Assembly: GCA_043767025.1 (NCBI GenBank)
Contig: JAYUHK010000178.1
Span: 1 to 11,643, forward strand
DNA length: 11,643 nucleotides
Direction of reading: 5' to 3'
Origin: JAYUHK01 sp043767025
GTDB lineage: Bacteria > Bacteroidota > Bacteroidia > Chitinophagales > Saprospiraceae
The position numbers and the translations under genes are program-made. Positions 1 through 8,400 of this stretch are shown here, one piece after another. Each line of letters opens with the position of its first letter. Within the stretch, counting starts at the first letter, position 1. Below the pieces are notes generated by a model. It was not told where the DNA came from and did not search any database. It saw nothing but the letters and a program-made list of their open reading frames with translations.

Positions 1-90
1 GCAGAATTTTGGGTCAAAACAAGGCAGATTTGAGGCGCGATGCCGTGCATCGTAACGAAAATCTAACGCAGTTTTGGCTCAAAAGACAAG
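1..90. repeat. Nested palindromic non-coding element
   Basis: Seen directly: the segment folds on itself at three levels. Outer arms TTTTGGGTCAAAAC (7-20) and GTTTTGGCTCAAAA (71-84) pair over 14 positions, with two of the pairs being G-U type when read as plus-strand RNA. The middle arms AGATTT (26-31) and AAATCT (59-64) are perfect. The core CGATGC-CGT-GCATCG (38-52) is a perfect 6-bp hairpin. Each outer arm is also a mini hairpin by itself (TTTTG-GGT-CAAAA and TTTTG-GCT-CAAAA). No convincing ORF crosses it, and it may continue to the left of the window. It could be a REP/MITE-like dispersed repeat, or a terminator of an upstream gene, although no T-tract follows. Repeat status cannot be proven from one copy. 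Confidence 0.6.
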
Positions 91-104
91 TCAGAATACG
101 GTAA

Positions 105-152
105 CTTATTTTGGACGCATTCCTAAAAACCTTATTTTAGATACGTTCCTAA
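105..152. repeat. Imperfect direct repeat, 26-bp period, upstream of acyl-CoA synthetase
   Basis: Two 22-nt copies at 105-126 and 131-152 match at 18 of 22 positions. Both begin CTTATTTT and end TTCCTAA. They lie 21-68 nt before the ATG of the acyl-CoA synthetase gene, so they could be an operator or part of its promoter region. They could also be the right end of the palindromic element next to them. No good TAnnTTTG promoter element was found at a sensible distance from the gene; the closest is the partial match TATTTTG at 107-113. Confidence 0.45.
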
Positions 153-172
153 CACAAACCTAAATTTTCAGT

Positions 173-1993
173 ATGCAACCGACCAGACTCTTTGACTTCA
201 TACAGTACCAAAAAGAAAATTATCCACAAGAAAAAGCCTTCGGACATCGCTCGGGCGGAGAGTGGAAATATTACTCTACTGCCGAAATGATCGAAATGTC
301 CAACCAAGCCGCCGCAGGCTTGCTCAAAATGGGCGTGAAACCGGGCGAAAAAATCGCCCTCGTAAGTTACCAAAACAGACCCGAATGGACGATGATGGAC
401 TTGGCAATGTTGCAAATTGGAGTCATCAGCGTGCCAGTTTACCCAACCATCAGCCCCCGAGAATACGAGTATATTTTCAACGATGCTACCGTGACGCATT
501 GTTTTTGCGGGGACGGCGATTTGGTGGACAAAGTCCGCCGCGCCCAACTCAACGTGCCATCGCTAAAAAATATCTACTCCTTCGACCCGCAGTCCAACGC
601 TATTCACTGGAAAGAAATATTTGATACTTCTTTCCTCTGGATGGTAGAAACAATGCGAAAAACGATAAAAGCAGAAGATTTGGCGACGATTATCTACACG
701 TCTGGTACGACTGGCGACCCCAAAGGCGTGATGCTTTCGCACGACAATATTGTGAGCAATGTGTTGGCAGTTCGCCCTGTCCTTCCCGTGCAAGCTGGGC
801 AGCGAGTGTTGAGTTTTTTGCCACTTTGCCATATTTTTGAGCGTGTTTGCTCTTTTGCGGTGACATATATTGGGGCAAGCGTGACTTTCGTAGGTACAGA
901 CAATCTCGGCGGCGATGCTGGCGACTTGAAAGCCGTGCGTCCGCATTTTTTTACCTGCGTGCCGCGACTGTTGGAGAAGGTTTACGAAAAAATATACGGA
1001 AAAGGGCTGGAACTCAAAGGAGTCAAGCGGAAATTATTTTTTTGGGCGTTGAGCCTCACAAACGACTACGAGTACGACAAAAAATATACGGGTTGGGCGG
1101 CGTTGCAACGCACGATAGCTGACAAACTTATTTTTAGCAAATGGCGTGAAGCGATGGGCGGCGAAGTACAAGGAATTGTGACAGGCGCGTCGCCTTGTCC
1201 TGCCAAAATGGCTCGGATTTTTTCGGCAGCAGGTATTCCGATTCGGGAGGGCTACGGCTTGACAGAATCCTCCCCCGGCATTTGTATCAATCGTTTTGAG
1301 CCGAATGGCGCAAAAATTGGTACGGTCGGACCTGTCCTCAACGGCATCGAAATCATGATTGACCGCAGCGAGGGCGACTACCGAGAAGGCGAGGGCGAAG
1401 TGCTTTCTAAAGGACCGAACACGATGATGGGCTACTACAACAAGCCCGACAAAACAGATGAATCTATCAAAATTATCAATGGCGAGCGTTGGCTTCGGAC
1501 GGGTGACGTAGGGACTTTGACCGACGAAGCAAATGGCGCAAAGTTTTTGAAAATTACGGATAGAAAAAAAGAATTGCTCAAGACTTCGGGCGGAAAATAT
1601 GTCGCTCCCGCGCCGATAGAGGGCAAATTCAAAGAAGATTTTTTGATAGAACAAATAATGGTGATAGGCGACGCACAAAAATTTGTGTCCGCATTCATCG
1701 TTCCCGCCAAAGAAGTGCTGAAAGAATGGTGCAACACGCACGCCGTGGCTTGGACTTCGCTCGAAGATGCTATCGCACACCCCAAAGTGCAGGCGCGCTA
1801 TCAGGCGAGCTTGGACAGATACAACCCAAATTTTAGCCACATCGAGCAAATTAAAAAATTCAAACTGCTCAACACTACTTGGGACGCAGTCAAAACCGAC
1901 GGCACAGAAGCAGAGCTTACTCCGACGATGAAGCTAAAACGTCGAGTGATTCTTCAAAAATACAGCAAAGAAATCGAAGAAATGTATGGGTAA
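173..1993 (+). CDS. Long-chain fatty acyl-CoA synthetase (AMP-binding, FadD15/ACSL-like)
   Basis: The enzyme activates long-chain fatty acids in two steps (acyl-AMP, then acyl-CoA) for beta-oxidation or lipid synthesis; it is expected in the cytoplasm or on the inner membrane face. The 606-residue protein has the full adenylate-forming motif set: phosphate-binding loop TSGTTGDPKG (176-185), YGLTE (361-365), the ribose-binding TGD (443-445), the hinge ITDRKKELLKTSGGK (461-475), and a C-terminal LTPTMKLKRR (582-591) in the region that supplies the catalytic lysine. Hinge and tail are those of the long-chain (ACSL/FAA) subgroup rather than acetyl-CoA synthetases. Length is normal for bacterial members, so the gene looks intact. 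The ATG at 173 is the first in frame after the non-coding repeats; it is preceded by A/T-rich sequence with no Shine-Dalgarno, as usual in Bacteroidota. It appears monocistronic and converges on the DUF1501 gene. Exact chain-length preference cannot be read from sequence. Confidence 0.95.
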   Translation: MQPTRLFDFIQYQKENYPQEKAFGHRSGGEWKYYSTAEMIEMSNQAAAGLLKMGVKPGEKIALVSYQNRPEWTMMDLAMLQIGVISVPVYPTISPREYEYIFNDATVTHCFCGDGDLVDKVRRAQLNVPSLKNIYSFDPQSNAIHWKEIFDTSFLWMVETMRKTIKAEDLATIIYTSGTTGDPKGVMLSHDNIVSNVLAVRPVLPVQAGQRVLSFLPLCHIFERVCSFAVTYIGASVTFVGTDNLGGDAGDLKAVRPHFFTCVPRLLEKVYEKIYGKGLELKGVKRKLFFWALSLTNDYEYDKKYTGWAALQRTIADKLIFSKWREAMGGEVQGIVTGASPCPAKMARIFSAAGIPIREGYGLTESSPGICINRFEPNGAKIGTVGPVLNGIEIMIDRSEGDYREGEGEVLSKGPNTMMGYYNKPDKTDESIKIINGERWLRTGDVGTLTDEANGAKFLKITDRKKELLKTSGGKYVAPAPIEGKFKEDFLIEQIMVIGDAQKFVSAFIVPAKEVLKEWCNTHAVAWTSLEDAIAHPKVQARYQASLDRYNPNFSHIEQIKKFKLLNTTWDAVKTDGTEAELTPTMKLKRRVILQKYSKEIEEMYG

Positions 1994-2166
1994 ATAGTTT
2001 TTAGTTTTTAGTTATTAGTTTTTGCGGATAGCGTGTATTCAATCCTCAATAAGTTCCTGCACTTAAATAGGTGACATTTAATATTCGACATAATTCATTG
2101 ATTTTCAATAGTTTATGATAACTCAAAATTAAAAACTAAAAACCCACAACTACTTATTTTCAAATA
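1994..2166. repeat. Convergent intergenic region with A/T-rich inverted repeat
   Basis: This gap separates the two convergent stop codons. GTTTTTAGTTTTTA (1997-2010) is perfectly complementary to TAAAAACTAAAAAC (2130-2143), 14 bp with 119 nt between. The left arm continues as a run of short TTAGTTTTT-type units to about 2023. It may end transcription from both sides, but the arms contain almost no G/C and the loop is long, so this is not a classical intrinsic terminator. Such TAGTTTTT strings are common low-complexity intergenic DNA in this phylum. No ORF or RNA gene is visible. Confidence 0.4.
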
Positions 2167-3783
2167 TTACCATTCAATCTGTCGGCTAAAAGTCTTTCCG
2201 CTCGTGTCTAATTTGTAGATGTACGTTCCCGAAGGAAGATAAAAAGTTGCGGGGTTGAATTGGTAGGTGTAGCTTCCTTTCTCTTTGAACTCGCTGAACA
2301 TAGTGCGGAGCGTATGACCTGCCAAGTCCGTAATCGAAAGCCGCGTAATGCCTCGCTGCTGGATAGAATATTTGATGGCGATGCTGCCCGCCGTTTCGCT
2401 CGGATTGTGACCAAGCAATACGTCGTTGGCGTTGGAGGCGGTCGGCACAGAGGCGGTCGGCACCAAGTTCGAGATTGTGGGCATTGATTTTCCTATCACG
2501 AAGTCGGTGACAGTAGGGTCGGCGCAAAGCCAGTCTTTCAACACAGTAGCATAAACAGAACGGAAATCAGTACTGAAAGCGGGGTCGTTGTCGCCCGACG
2601 TAGGCAATACACTCGGTGTGCCTACCAGTCCGTTGCCGAGTCCGTTGCCAAAGAGCATCATTGGTGCGCCTGTGCCGTGGTCGGTGCCTTTGGAGTCGTT
2701 TTCGTAGAATCGCCGTCCAAACTCGGAGAAAGTCATTGCCAGAACTTTGTCGTCGTAGCCGCCTGCTTTGAGGTCTGCAAAAAATACTTTTACGGCTTCC
2801 GAAAGTTGGGTCATCAGTTTGGCGTGTTTGGTGGCTTGCATATCGTGGGTGTCGAAACCGCCGATAGTGACCATGTATATTTTTGTTCCCAGATTGCCTT
2901 TGATGAGCCGAGCGAGGATACCGAGTTGCTCGCCCAAGCTGTTGTTATTGGGATAAGTAGCTTGGGTTTTACCTTTTCCGTAAGCATTTTTGATGGATTC
3001 AGAGTAGCGAAATGCGCTATTGGCGACGCTGCGAGCGAAAGAAAGTTCCAATTCTTTGGGCGTGCTGTCGGCTGCTGTCGCATTGTAGAGCTGCCCCGTA
3101 GCGGCGATTTGATAAAATTCGGTCGGATTGCTCAACGACAAAGCCATATTTCCGACATCTGCACGGAAGATGAGATTGGTCTGAACACCTATTTGCAACG
3201 CAGGTGGCACGACGGGCGGCGTTTCTAAAAAAGCAGGAAGTTGGCTCTCCAATACGCGCCCTATCCAGCCTGTATTGACTTCTTTGTTGGCATCAGAGGC
3301 AGAAGCCCAAATATCGCTGGAGCGAAAATGCGAATAATTCGGACTTGGATAGCCGACATTGTGGATAACTTTCATGCGTCCTTCATTCCAAGCGGCTTGC
3401 AGCGGAACGGTGGTGAGCGGCATTCCGAACTGTCCGTTCAAAGCCCAAAGTCCAGATTCTTGGATAGCAATATTGGGTCGGCGGTCGTAATACACGTTGT
3501 TGAAGCGAGGAATAATAGTATTCAATCCATCGTTGCCCCCTTCCATTCGTATCAAAACCAACACACGGTCGCCGCACTCGGAGGCGTTGAGCGCAGCCAA
3601 CAAAGGACTGGCAGAAAAGGCGGAAACAGGAAATTTTTGGAGCATCAAGGACGCTCCCAAAGCTGTCAAACCAGAGTTGGATAAAAAGTCACGGCGCGAC
3701 CAGAGTTGGTGTTCGCGGTCGTGGGCTTCTCCGTGTTTGAGGCTGGCTCCGCGCCGCTCCTGATGGATTGATTTTTGATTCAT
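2167..3783 (-). CDS. DUF1501 protein with twin-arginine signal and T9SS type A sorting domain
   Basis: The 538-residue protein belongs to DUF1501, a family related to the alkaline phosphatase/sulfatase fold whose function is unknown. Visible family motifs are GGNDGLN (82-88), YSHFRSSDIW (150-159), GGFDTHDMQ (308-316), FSEFGRR (352-358) and GTDHGTGAP (366-374); the Asp/His residues in them are candidate metal ligands. The N-terminus has SRRDFL (29-34) followed by a moderately hydrophobic stretch ending near FSASP (57-60), a good twin-arginine (Tat) signal. Residues about 460-538 form a C-terminal domain of the T9SS type A kind, starting NPSETAGS and ending with GTYIYKLDTSGKTFSRQIEW, which suggests delivery to the cell surface or medium. 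The gene lies 75 nt after the DUF1800 gene on the same strand, almost certainly one transcript. The start is the first ATG after the gap and gives a 28-residue pre-RR region, which is somewhat long. Confidence 0.9.
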   Translation of the reverse strand: MNQKSIHQERRGASLKHGEAHDREHQLWSRRDFLSNSGLTALGASLMLQKFPVSAFSASPLLAALNASECGDRVLVLIRMEGGNDGLNTIIPRFNNVYYDRRPNIAIQESGLWALNGQFGMPLTTVPLQAAWNEGRMKVIHNVGYPSPNYSHFRSSDIWASASDANKEVNTGWIGRVLESQLPAFLETPPVVPPALQIGVQTNLIFRADVGNMALSLSNPTEFYQIAATGQLYNATAADSTPKELELSFARSVANSAFRYSESIKNAYGKGKTQATYPNNNSLGEQLGILARLIKGNLGTKIYMVTIGGFDTHDMQATKHAKLMTQLSEAVKVFFADLKAGGYDDKVLAMTFSEFGRRFYENDSKGTDHGTGAPMMLFGNGLGNGLVGTPSVLPTSGDNDPAFSTDFRSVYATVLKDWLCADPTVTDFVIGKSMPTISNLVPTASVPTASNANDVLLGHNPSETAGSIAIKYSIQQRGITRLSITDLAGHTLRTMFSEFKEKGSYTYQFNPATFYLPSGTYIYKLDTSGKTFSRQIEW

Positions 3784-3858
3784 ATAAAAATTAAATTTTA
3801 TTTGCTCGCAAAAGAAAAATGATTGTAGCGTAGGCAGCCGCGCACGCGAAGTTTGTTT
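3784..3858 (-). other. Intercistronic gap between DUF1800 and DUF1501 genes
   Basis: This 75-nt spacer holds a near-perfect A/T palindrome, AAAATTAAATTTT, just before the DUF1501 start and a G/C-rich patch (about 3828-3847) whose ends GCGT and ACGC can pair. There is no T-tract terminator and no convincing promoter, so co-transcription of the two genes is the simplest reading. Confidence 0.4.
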
Positions 3859-5322
3859 TTACATCACCTGATATTCGGGCAGTCGCACCAAATAAGAGAG
3901 TAAATTGGTGACTTGTTTGGGTGCTTCGTCCCAATCCAAACTCCAACTTCCTTCCATAAAATAATGTTCGGGAATACCGTCTTTAAAATATTGCACCGCT
4001 ACTGCAAGATGCTCGGGGCGCAGCGTAGTGTTCAAGAAAAATTCCGCTACGCTTTGAGTCACAAATACAGCGTCGCCCGAGTGGTTGGTCAAGGCAATCG
4101 CCAAATCTCTTAATTTAGCTTTGTTGGCATCTGTGAGAACTCCGTAGAGTATTGCGTTCATGTAGCTCCAACGGTAAGTAATCGTATTTTCGTTGAGCCA
4201 GTTGTGATGCCCTATCCAACCAGCGACGTTGGGTGGATAAAACATGGTTTGCCCGATACTTTCAGTCCAATAAAAAATCGTACCCAGCAGGTTGTCCGTA
4301 ATATCAGTGGGATATGTAAGCCCTGCGCATTTCAGGAGTGGTATGAAAGTTTCATAAGCACTCTTGATATGTGAGTTGAAAAAGTAGGATTCAAAAAAAT
4401 GCTCGCTTTTGAAGAGCTGTTTGAGGACGGGCAAAATCTCGAAGTTATTGGCTTTGAAAGTCGTCATCATTTCAGCGATAACGTCGGTATCTACTTTGTC
4501 ACACACAAAAAAGCGATAGAGTTTGGTGCAGATTCGATTGGCGACTTGGTCTTTGCGAAGCGTAAAAATAAGATTGTGGGCATCATCGTAGTTCCATGCG
4601 CCCGTTTGTCCGAAGATGGTTTTATTTCCGGTGTCGTATTTGGTAGCGTCGAAGTAGGGTGGCGTGCCTTCATAGTCTTTTGCGCGCCAGCCGGTCAGAG
4701 CTTTCGCCATTTGTATGACATCGTTTTGGGTATATCCGTTGCCTTCGCCCATCGTAAAAAGCTCCATGAGTTCGCGGGCATAATTTTCGTTGGGAGCAGT
4801 TTTTACGTTGGAGTTTCCGTTGAGATAGACCAACATCGCTCCTGTTTTCCCCATTTTGGTCGCGAATGTTTTGAAGTTCCCAAACGCATATTCGTTGAGC
4901 AAAGAATAATAAGCCCACAGATAGCTGTTGGAGTCATACACATCAAGGGAGGTAACAAAATGATTGTGCCAAAAAAAGGACATTTTAGCTCTGATACCTT
5001 CATTGACCATTTCAGATGTCCAACGCCTGAATAGTTCCTCGCGGTGTCTGTATTTTAGGTTCGTATCCGTTTGCGCGTCGTAGTCAGCTTGCGTATAATT
5101 GGACCAAACTGTTAAGGCTGGCAGAGGCAGACCCGCCGCCGTGTTGAGTAATTGCTCTATCAAAACGTCAGGCGACACAGCGAGTGCAGCTTGGGTTTGA
5201 GCTTGAGTAGCCCCAAAACCTATACGACGGTACAGATGTTGGACGCGCTGTTGGTTCCAAGGCTTTTGAGCGGAAGGAATGTACGGCTCTAAAGCAGCCA
5301 TAGCGAGGGCGGTTTGACTCAT
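3859..5322 (-). CDS. DUF1800 family protein
   Basis: The 487-residue protein matches the DUF1800 family of unknown function. It has the N-terminal HLYRRIGFGAT (29-39), WHNHFVT (118-124), the signature NYARELMELFTMG (180-192), LTGWR (209-213), FYPPNVAGW (361-369) and the usual ending RLPEYQVM. Length and both ends fit the family, so the gene is complete. No signal peptide is apparent: the N-terminus MSQTALAMAALEPYIPSAQ is not followed by a long hydrophobic core, and there is no T9SS sorting domain. It is the first gene of a two-gene unit with DUF1501; this pairing is widespread in Bacteroidota and Planctomycetes. The ATG at 5322 is followed at once by the family's typical N-terminal region, and a TAnnTTTG-type -7 element lies about 50 nt upstream. 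The pair's biochemical function is not established. Confidence 0.9.
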   Translation of the reverse strand: MSQTALAMAALEPYIPSAQKPWNQQRVQHLYRRIGFGATQAQTQAALAVSPDVLIEQLLNTAAGLPLPALTVWSNYTQADYDAQTDTNLKYRHREELFRRWTSEMVNEGIRAKMSFFWHNHFVTSLDVYDSNSYLWAYYSLLNEYAFGNFKTFATKMGKTGAMLVYLNGNSNVKTAPNENYARELMELFTMGEGNGYTQNDVIQMAKALTGWRAKDYEGTPPYFDATKYDTGNKTIFGQTGAWNYDDAHNLIFTLRKDQVANRICTKLYRFFVCDKVDTDVIAEMMTTFKANNFEILPVLKQLFKSEHFFESYFFNSHIKSAYETFIPLLKCAGLTYPTDITDNLLGTIFYWTESIGQTMFYPPNVAGWIGHHNWLNENTITYRWSYMNAILYGVLTDANKAKLRDLAIALTNHSGDAVFVTQSVAEFFLNTTLRPEHLAVAVQYFKDGIPEHYFMEGSWSLDWDEAPKQVTNLLSYLVRLPEYQVM

Positions 5323-5335
5323 AAATTGTTAATTA

Positions 5336-5370
5336 TTTGGACTCAAAAAAATAAACTCAACATATTTTTG
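5336..5370 (+). promoter_or_regulatory. Candidate promoter for the giant surface protein gene
   Basis: TTTG at 5336-5339 and TATTTTTG at 5363-5370 fit the Bacteroidota -33 and TAnnTTTG -7 elements with a 23-nt spacer, at the long end of the accepted range. The implied leader would be about 120 nt. The region is A/T-rich enough for chance matches, so confidence is low. A weaker match, TACGTTTT, lies at 5446-5453. Confidence 0.3.
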
Positions 5371-5371
5371 T

Positions 5372-5379
5372 CAAAGTTA
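5372..5379 (-). promoter_or_regulatory. Candidate -7 promoter element for the DUF1800-DUF1501 operon
   Basis: On the minus strand this reads TAACTTTG, a perfect match to TAnnTTTG, about 50 nt upstream of the DUF1800 start codon. No clear TTG -33 element was found 17-23 nt further upstream. It touches the candidate plus-strand promoter, so the two divergent units may compete or be co-regulated. Confidence 0.45.
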
Positions 5380-5496
5380 TAAAATAATTATTAATTTTAC
5401 ATAATAATTCGACGACAAAATTATTTACACGTTATTTCCGCGTAATACGTTTTTGTTTCTGCTAAAGCAATAAATAACAACTTTTATATCTTGAAT

Positions 5497-8400
5497 ATGA
5501 AAATACTATGTCACAAGCGCGCTTTTTTTGCTGTATTTTTTGCCATTTTTTTGGTCAATAATGCGCTTATTGCGCAGCAAACCACCTTGCTGTCCGAAAC
5601 CTTCAATGGCTGTTCGCTCCCTACGGGTTGGACCGCCAACACACCACAACACTGGGCAGTTGCTGCATTGCAGGGAAATTTTTCGCTCGACAATACCTGT
5701 ATGGTGACGATGCAAGACGCGCCGTCGGGTTCTGCACTTTCGCTCCAATTCACCTCTCCTTCCTTCAACGCAAAGCTGGATTCTACTGTCACATTTTCGG
5801 TAGATTTGCACCTGCGAACTCCCAACGTGAGTACTGGAAGCACCTCTGGAGCAGCCCTGAAAGTCTTCGTTTGGGACGGCGCAAAGTACGTTTCGTTGGC
5901 GTATTATCGCTACTCGGATTTTCAAAATACGGACCGAGTAACGCTTGTCTCGGATTTGACTTTCTATCGCAACGCCGCAATGCGAATAAAAATTCAGTTC
6001 GAAGAAGGCTCTACACGCGGAGCCTCCGCCGCCTTCGACAACGTAAAAGTAATCGGTACCAAAACCGAAACCAATTTGCTGCTCGAAAACTTCGATGCCT
6101 GTGCCAAACCAGCCGGCTGGGCAACCCAAATCCTCAAAGGCGTAAATGACTGGACTTTTGGTACGTCCCTCAACGGCAGCTATAAAAATTATGCGGCTTC
6201 GCTCAACGGCACTTGTTTTGCACTTTTCGACGACGATATTATCGGAGCAAACGCCGCTCCGTCCAAACTTCGTCTGATCTCTCCGACTTTTGATGGCACC
6301 CGTTTTGCAAATGTTTTTTTAGATTTTGACATGAATTTTAAAAAATATGCTGCATTAGAAAACGTCACTATTTACATCACCGACGGCATACGCGAGGAAA
6401 TCGTAGAAACTATCCTGACCGAAAAAAGTGCCGACCAGCAACTGTTTAAGTATTCGCACCTGCGATACGACATTTCGCTGCTCAAAAGTACGCAAATGCG
6501 GATTATTTTTGAATACGACGACGCTGCCGACTTCAACTGGTGGGTCGGAATTGACAACGTAAAAGTGAGCGGAAAAGGTACTTTGAACGACTTTTGCAGC
6601 AATGCTGTCCAGCTCACGGCAGGCGCGGCGTGCTTGAATGGCGATAATTCTACCGCCGTTTTTCAGGGCACTCAACCCGCTTGCAGTCCTCAAAATATCG
6701 GCTCGCTTTGGTACAAATTCACGCCGACAGTTAGCGGAAAATATGCCGTAAAAACCAATTCAAACTTCAACGACGCGATTTCGGTCTATACGGGAACTTG
6801 CGCAGGGCTGACGGATTTGGTATGCCACAACAAAGACGAACACGGATTCGTGGGAGAGGAGCTAAATTTTCAAGCCACCGCAGGCACCCTTTATTTTTTG
6901 CGCGTCAGCGGTCAAGACAAGGATTTTGGTAAGTCGCGGGGCAAAGTTTGTATGGAAGTAAAAGCGATGCCACCGCCGCCGCCGCCCAATAACGACCTCT
7001 GCGCCAACGCGTTGGCTTTGACCATCAACCAAACTTGTAGCGGCAGCAACAGCAATGTTAATGCTACCTCCAGCACGCCGTTGCCTACCAAAAATCTCCG
7101 CTCGCGCGCCGATATTTGGTACAAACTGACTACGACAAGCACCAAAGATTTGGAAATAACGACCAATTCCGACTTTTCGGAAGTTATTACCGCCTATAAA
7201 GGTACTTGCGGCAGCTTGACCGAATACGCCAGCAATGACTACGGGCGGACTTTGTCACTAACAGGAAATGCGATTGGAACTACCTATTATATACAAATCA
7301 GTGGCTATTTTGCGAGCGTCGAGGGCAGTATTTGCGCCAGCGTAAAAGAAAAAATTAGTTCCATCATCTCCAACGAAATCTGCGCCAGCGCAATTCCACT
7401 CGTTATGGGCGGAAATTGCAACTCCATATCCAACAAAAACGCCACGATGAGCACCGTAAGACCGAGCTGCTCTGCGTTCAACGATGCAGATTTGTGGTTC
7501 AAATTTACCGCACCAGCTTCGGGCAGCGTCAAGGTCAATACAGGAGCGGATTTTGTCCATACGCTCGCCATTTATCAAGGAACTTGCACATTGCCGACAG
7601 GCGGACTTTCAGGATTGACTGAATTAATGTGTAGAAAAAATCCCCTTCGCTGCGACGGTTGGGTTATTTTGGGTGGATTGACTCCCAACAGCAATTATTT
7701 TTTACAAATATCTTCTCAAAAAACTCCTTTCGGCTACGAATACGGAAATGTCTGCATAAAAATTAATGATGCCAGCATTAACGACAACATCAAACCGCTC
7801 AAATTGGTCGCTTCCGTTACCTGCACCACGCCCGGGCAAGGGCAACTCAACCTCGAAGCCTCTGGCGGAGTCGGTGCTTACACCTTCGTCGGCAACCAAA
7901 ATGGCTCTATCGTAGCCAGTGGTGCGCGCTACACGGCAGTCGTGAAAGACCAAAATGGCTGCGAACAAGCGATTAGTGACACCTGCGCCTGCGGAATTTT
8001 TCAATGCACGCTTTCTGCCAATGCCAGCGCAACGGCGGTCACTTGCTTCAGCAACAACGACGGGAAAGCTACCGCCATCGCCTCCAACGCCAACGGCGGA
8101 GCGACGTATAAGTGGAGCAACGGCGGGTCTTCTGCTGTGCTAACAGGCTTGGCACCCGGCAGCTACTCGGTCACTATCACAGACGCAACGGGCTGTGTGT
8201 CTTCGAGTTCCGTCATCGTCCAACAACCTACTGAACTGTTGGCACAATCCACTGGCACAGCCGAAACATACTTTCAAGCCAACGACGGCAAAGTATTTGC
8301 TTACCCAGCAGGCGGCACCCAGCCTTACACCTATCTTTGGAGCAACGGCAGCACTTCTCAAAACATCACGGGACTTGCTCCCGCAATATACAAAGTCACC

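Noticed and set aside
1034..1849. 271-codon ORF antisense to the acyl-CoA synthetase gene
   Set aside because: The plus-strand frame has every motif of the enzyme; the antisense product has no recognisable domain, and its length follows from the codon use of the real gene.
2677..3228. 183-codon plus-strand ORF inside the DUF1501 gene
   Set aside because: It is antisense to conserved DUF1501 motifs and has no domain or start context of its own.
4399..5034. 211-codon plus-strand ORF inside the DUF1800 gene
   Set aside because: It lies opposite the conserved family signature and is best explained as a shadow frame.
5491..5496. TTG start six bases before the ATG of the giant protein
   Set aside because: ATG at 5497 gives a normal signal peptide, and TTG is not needed to explain the frame.
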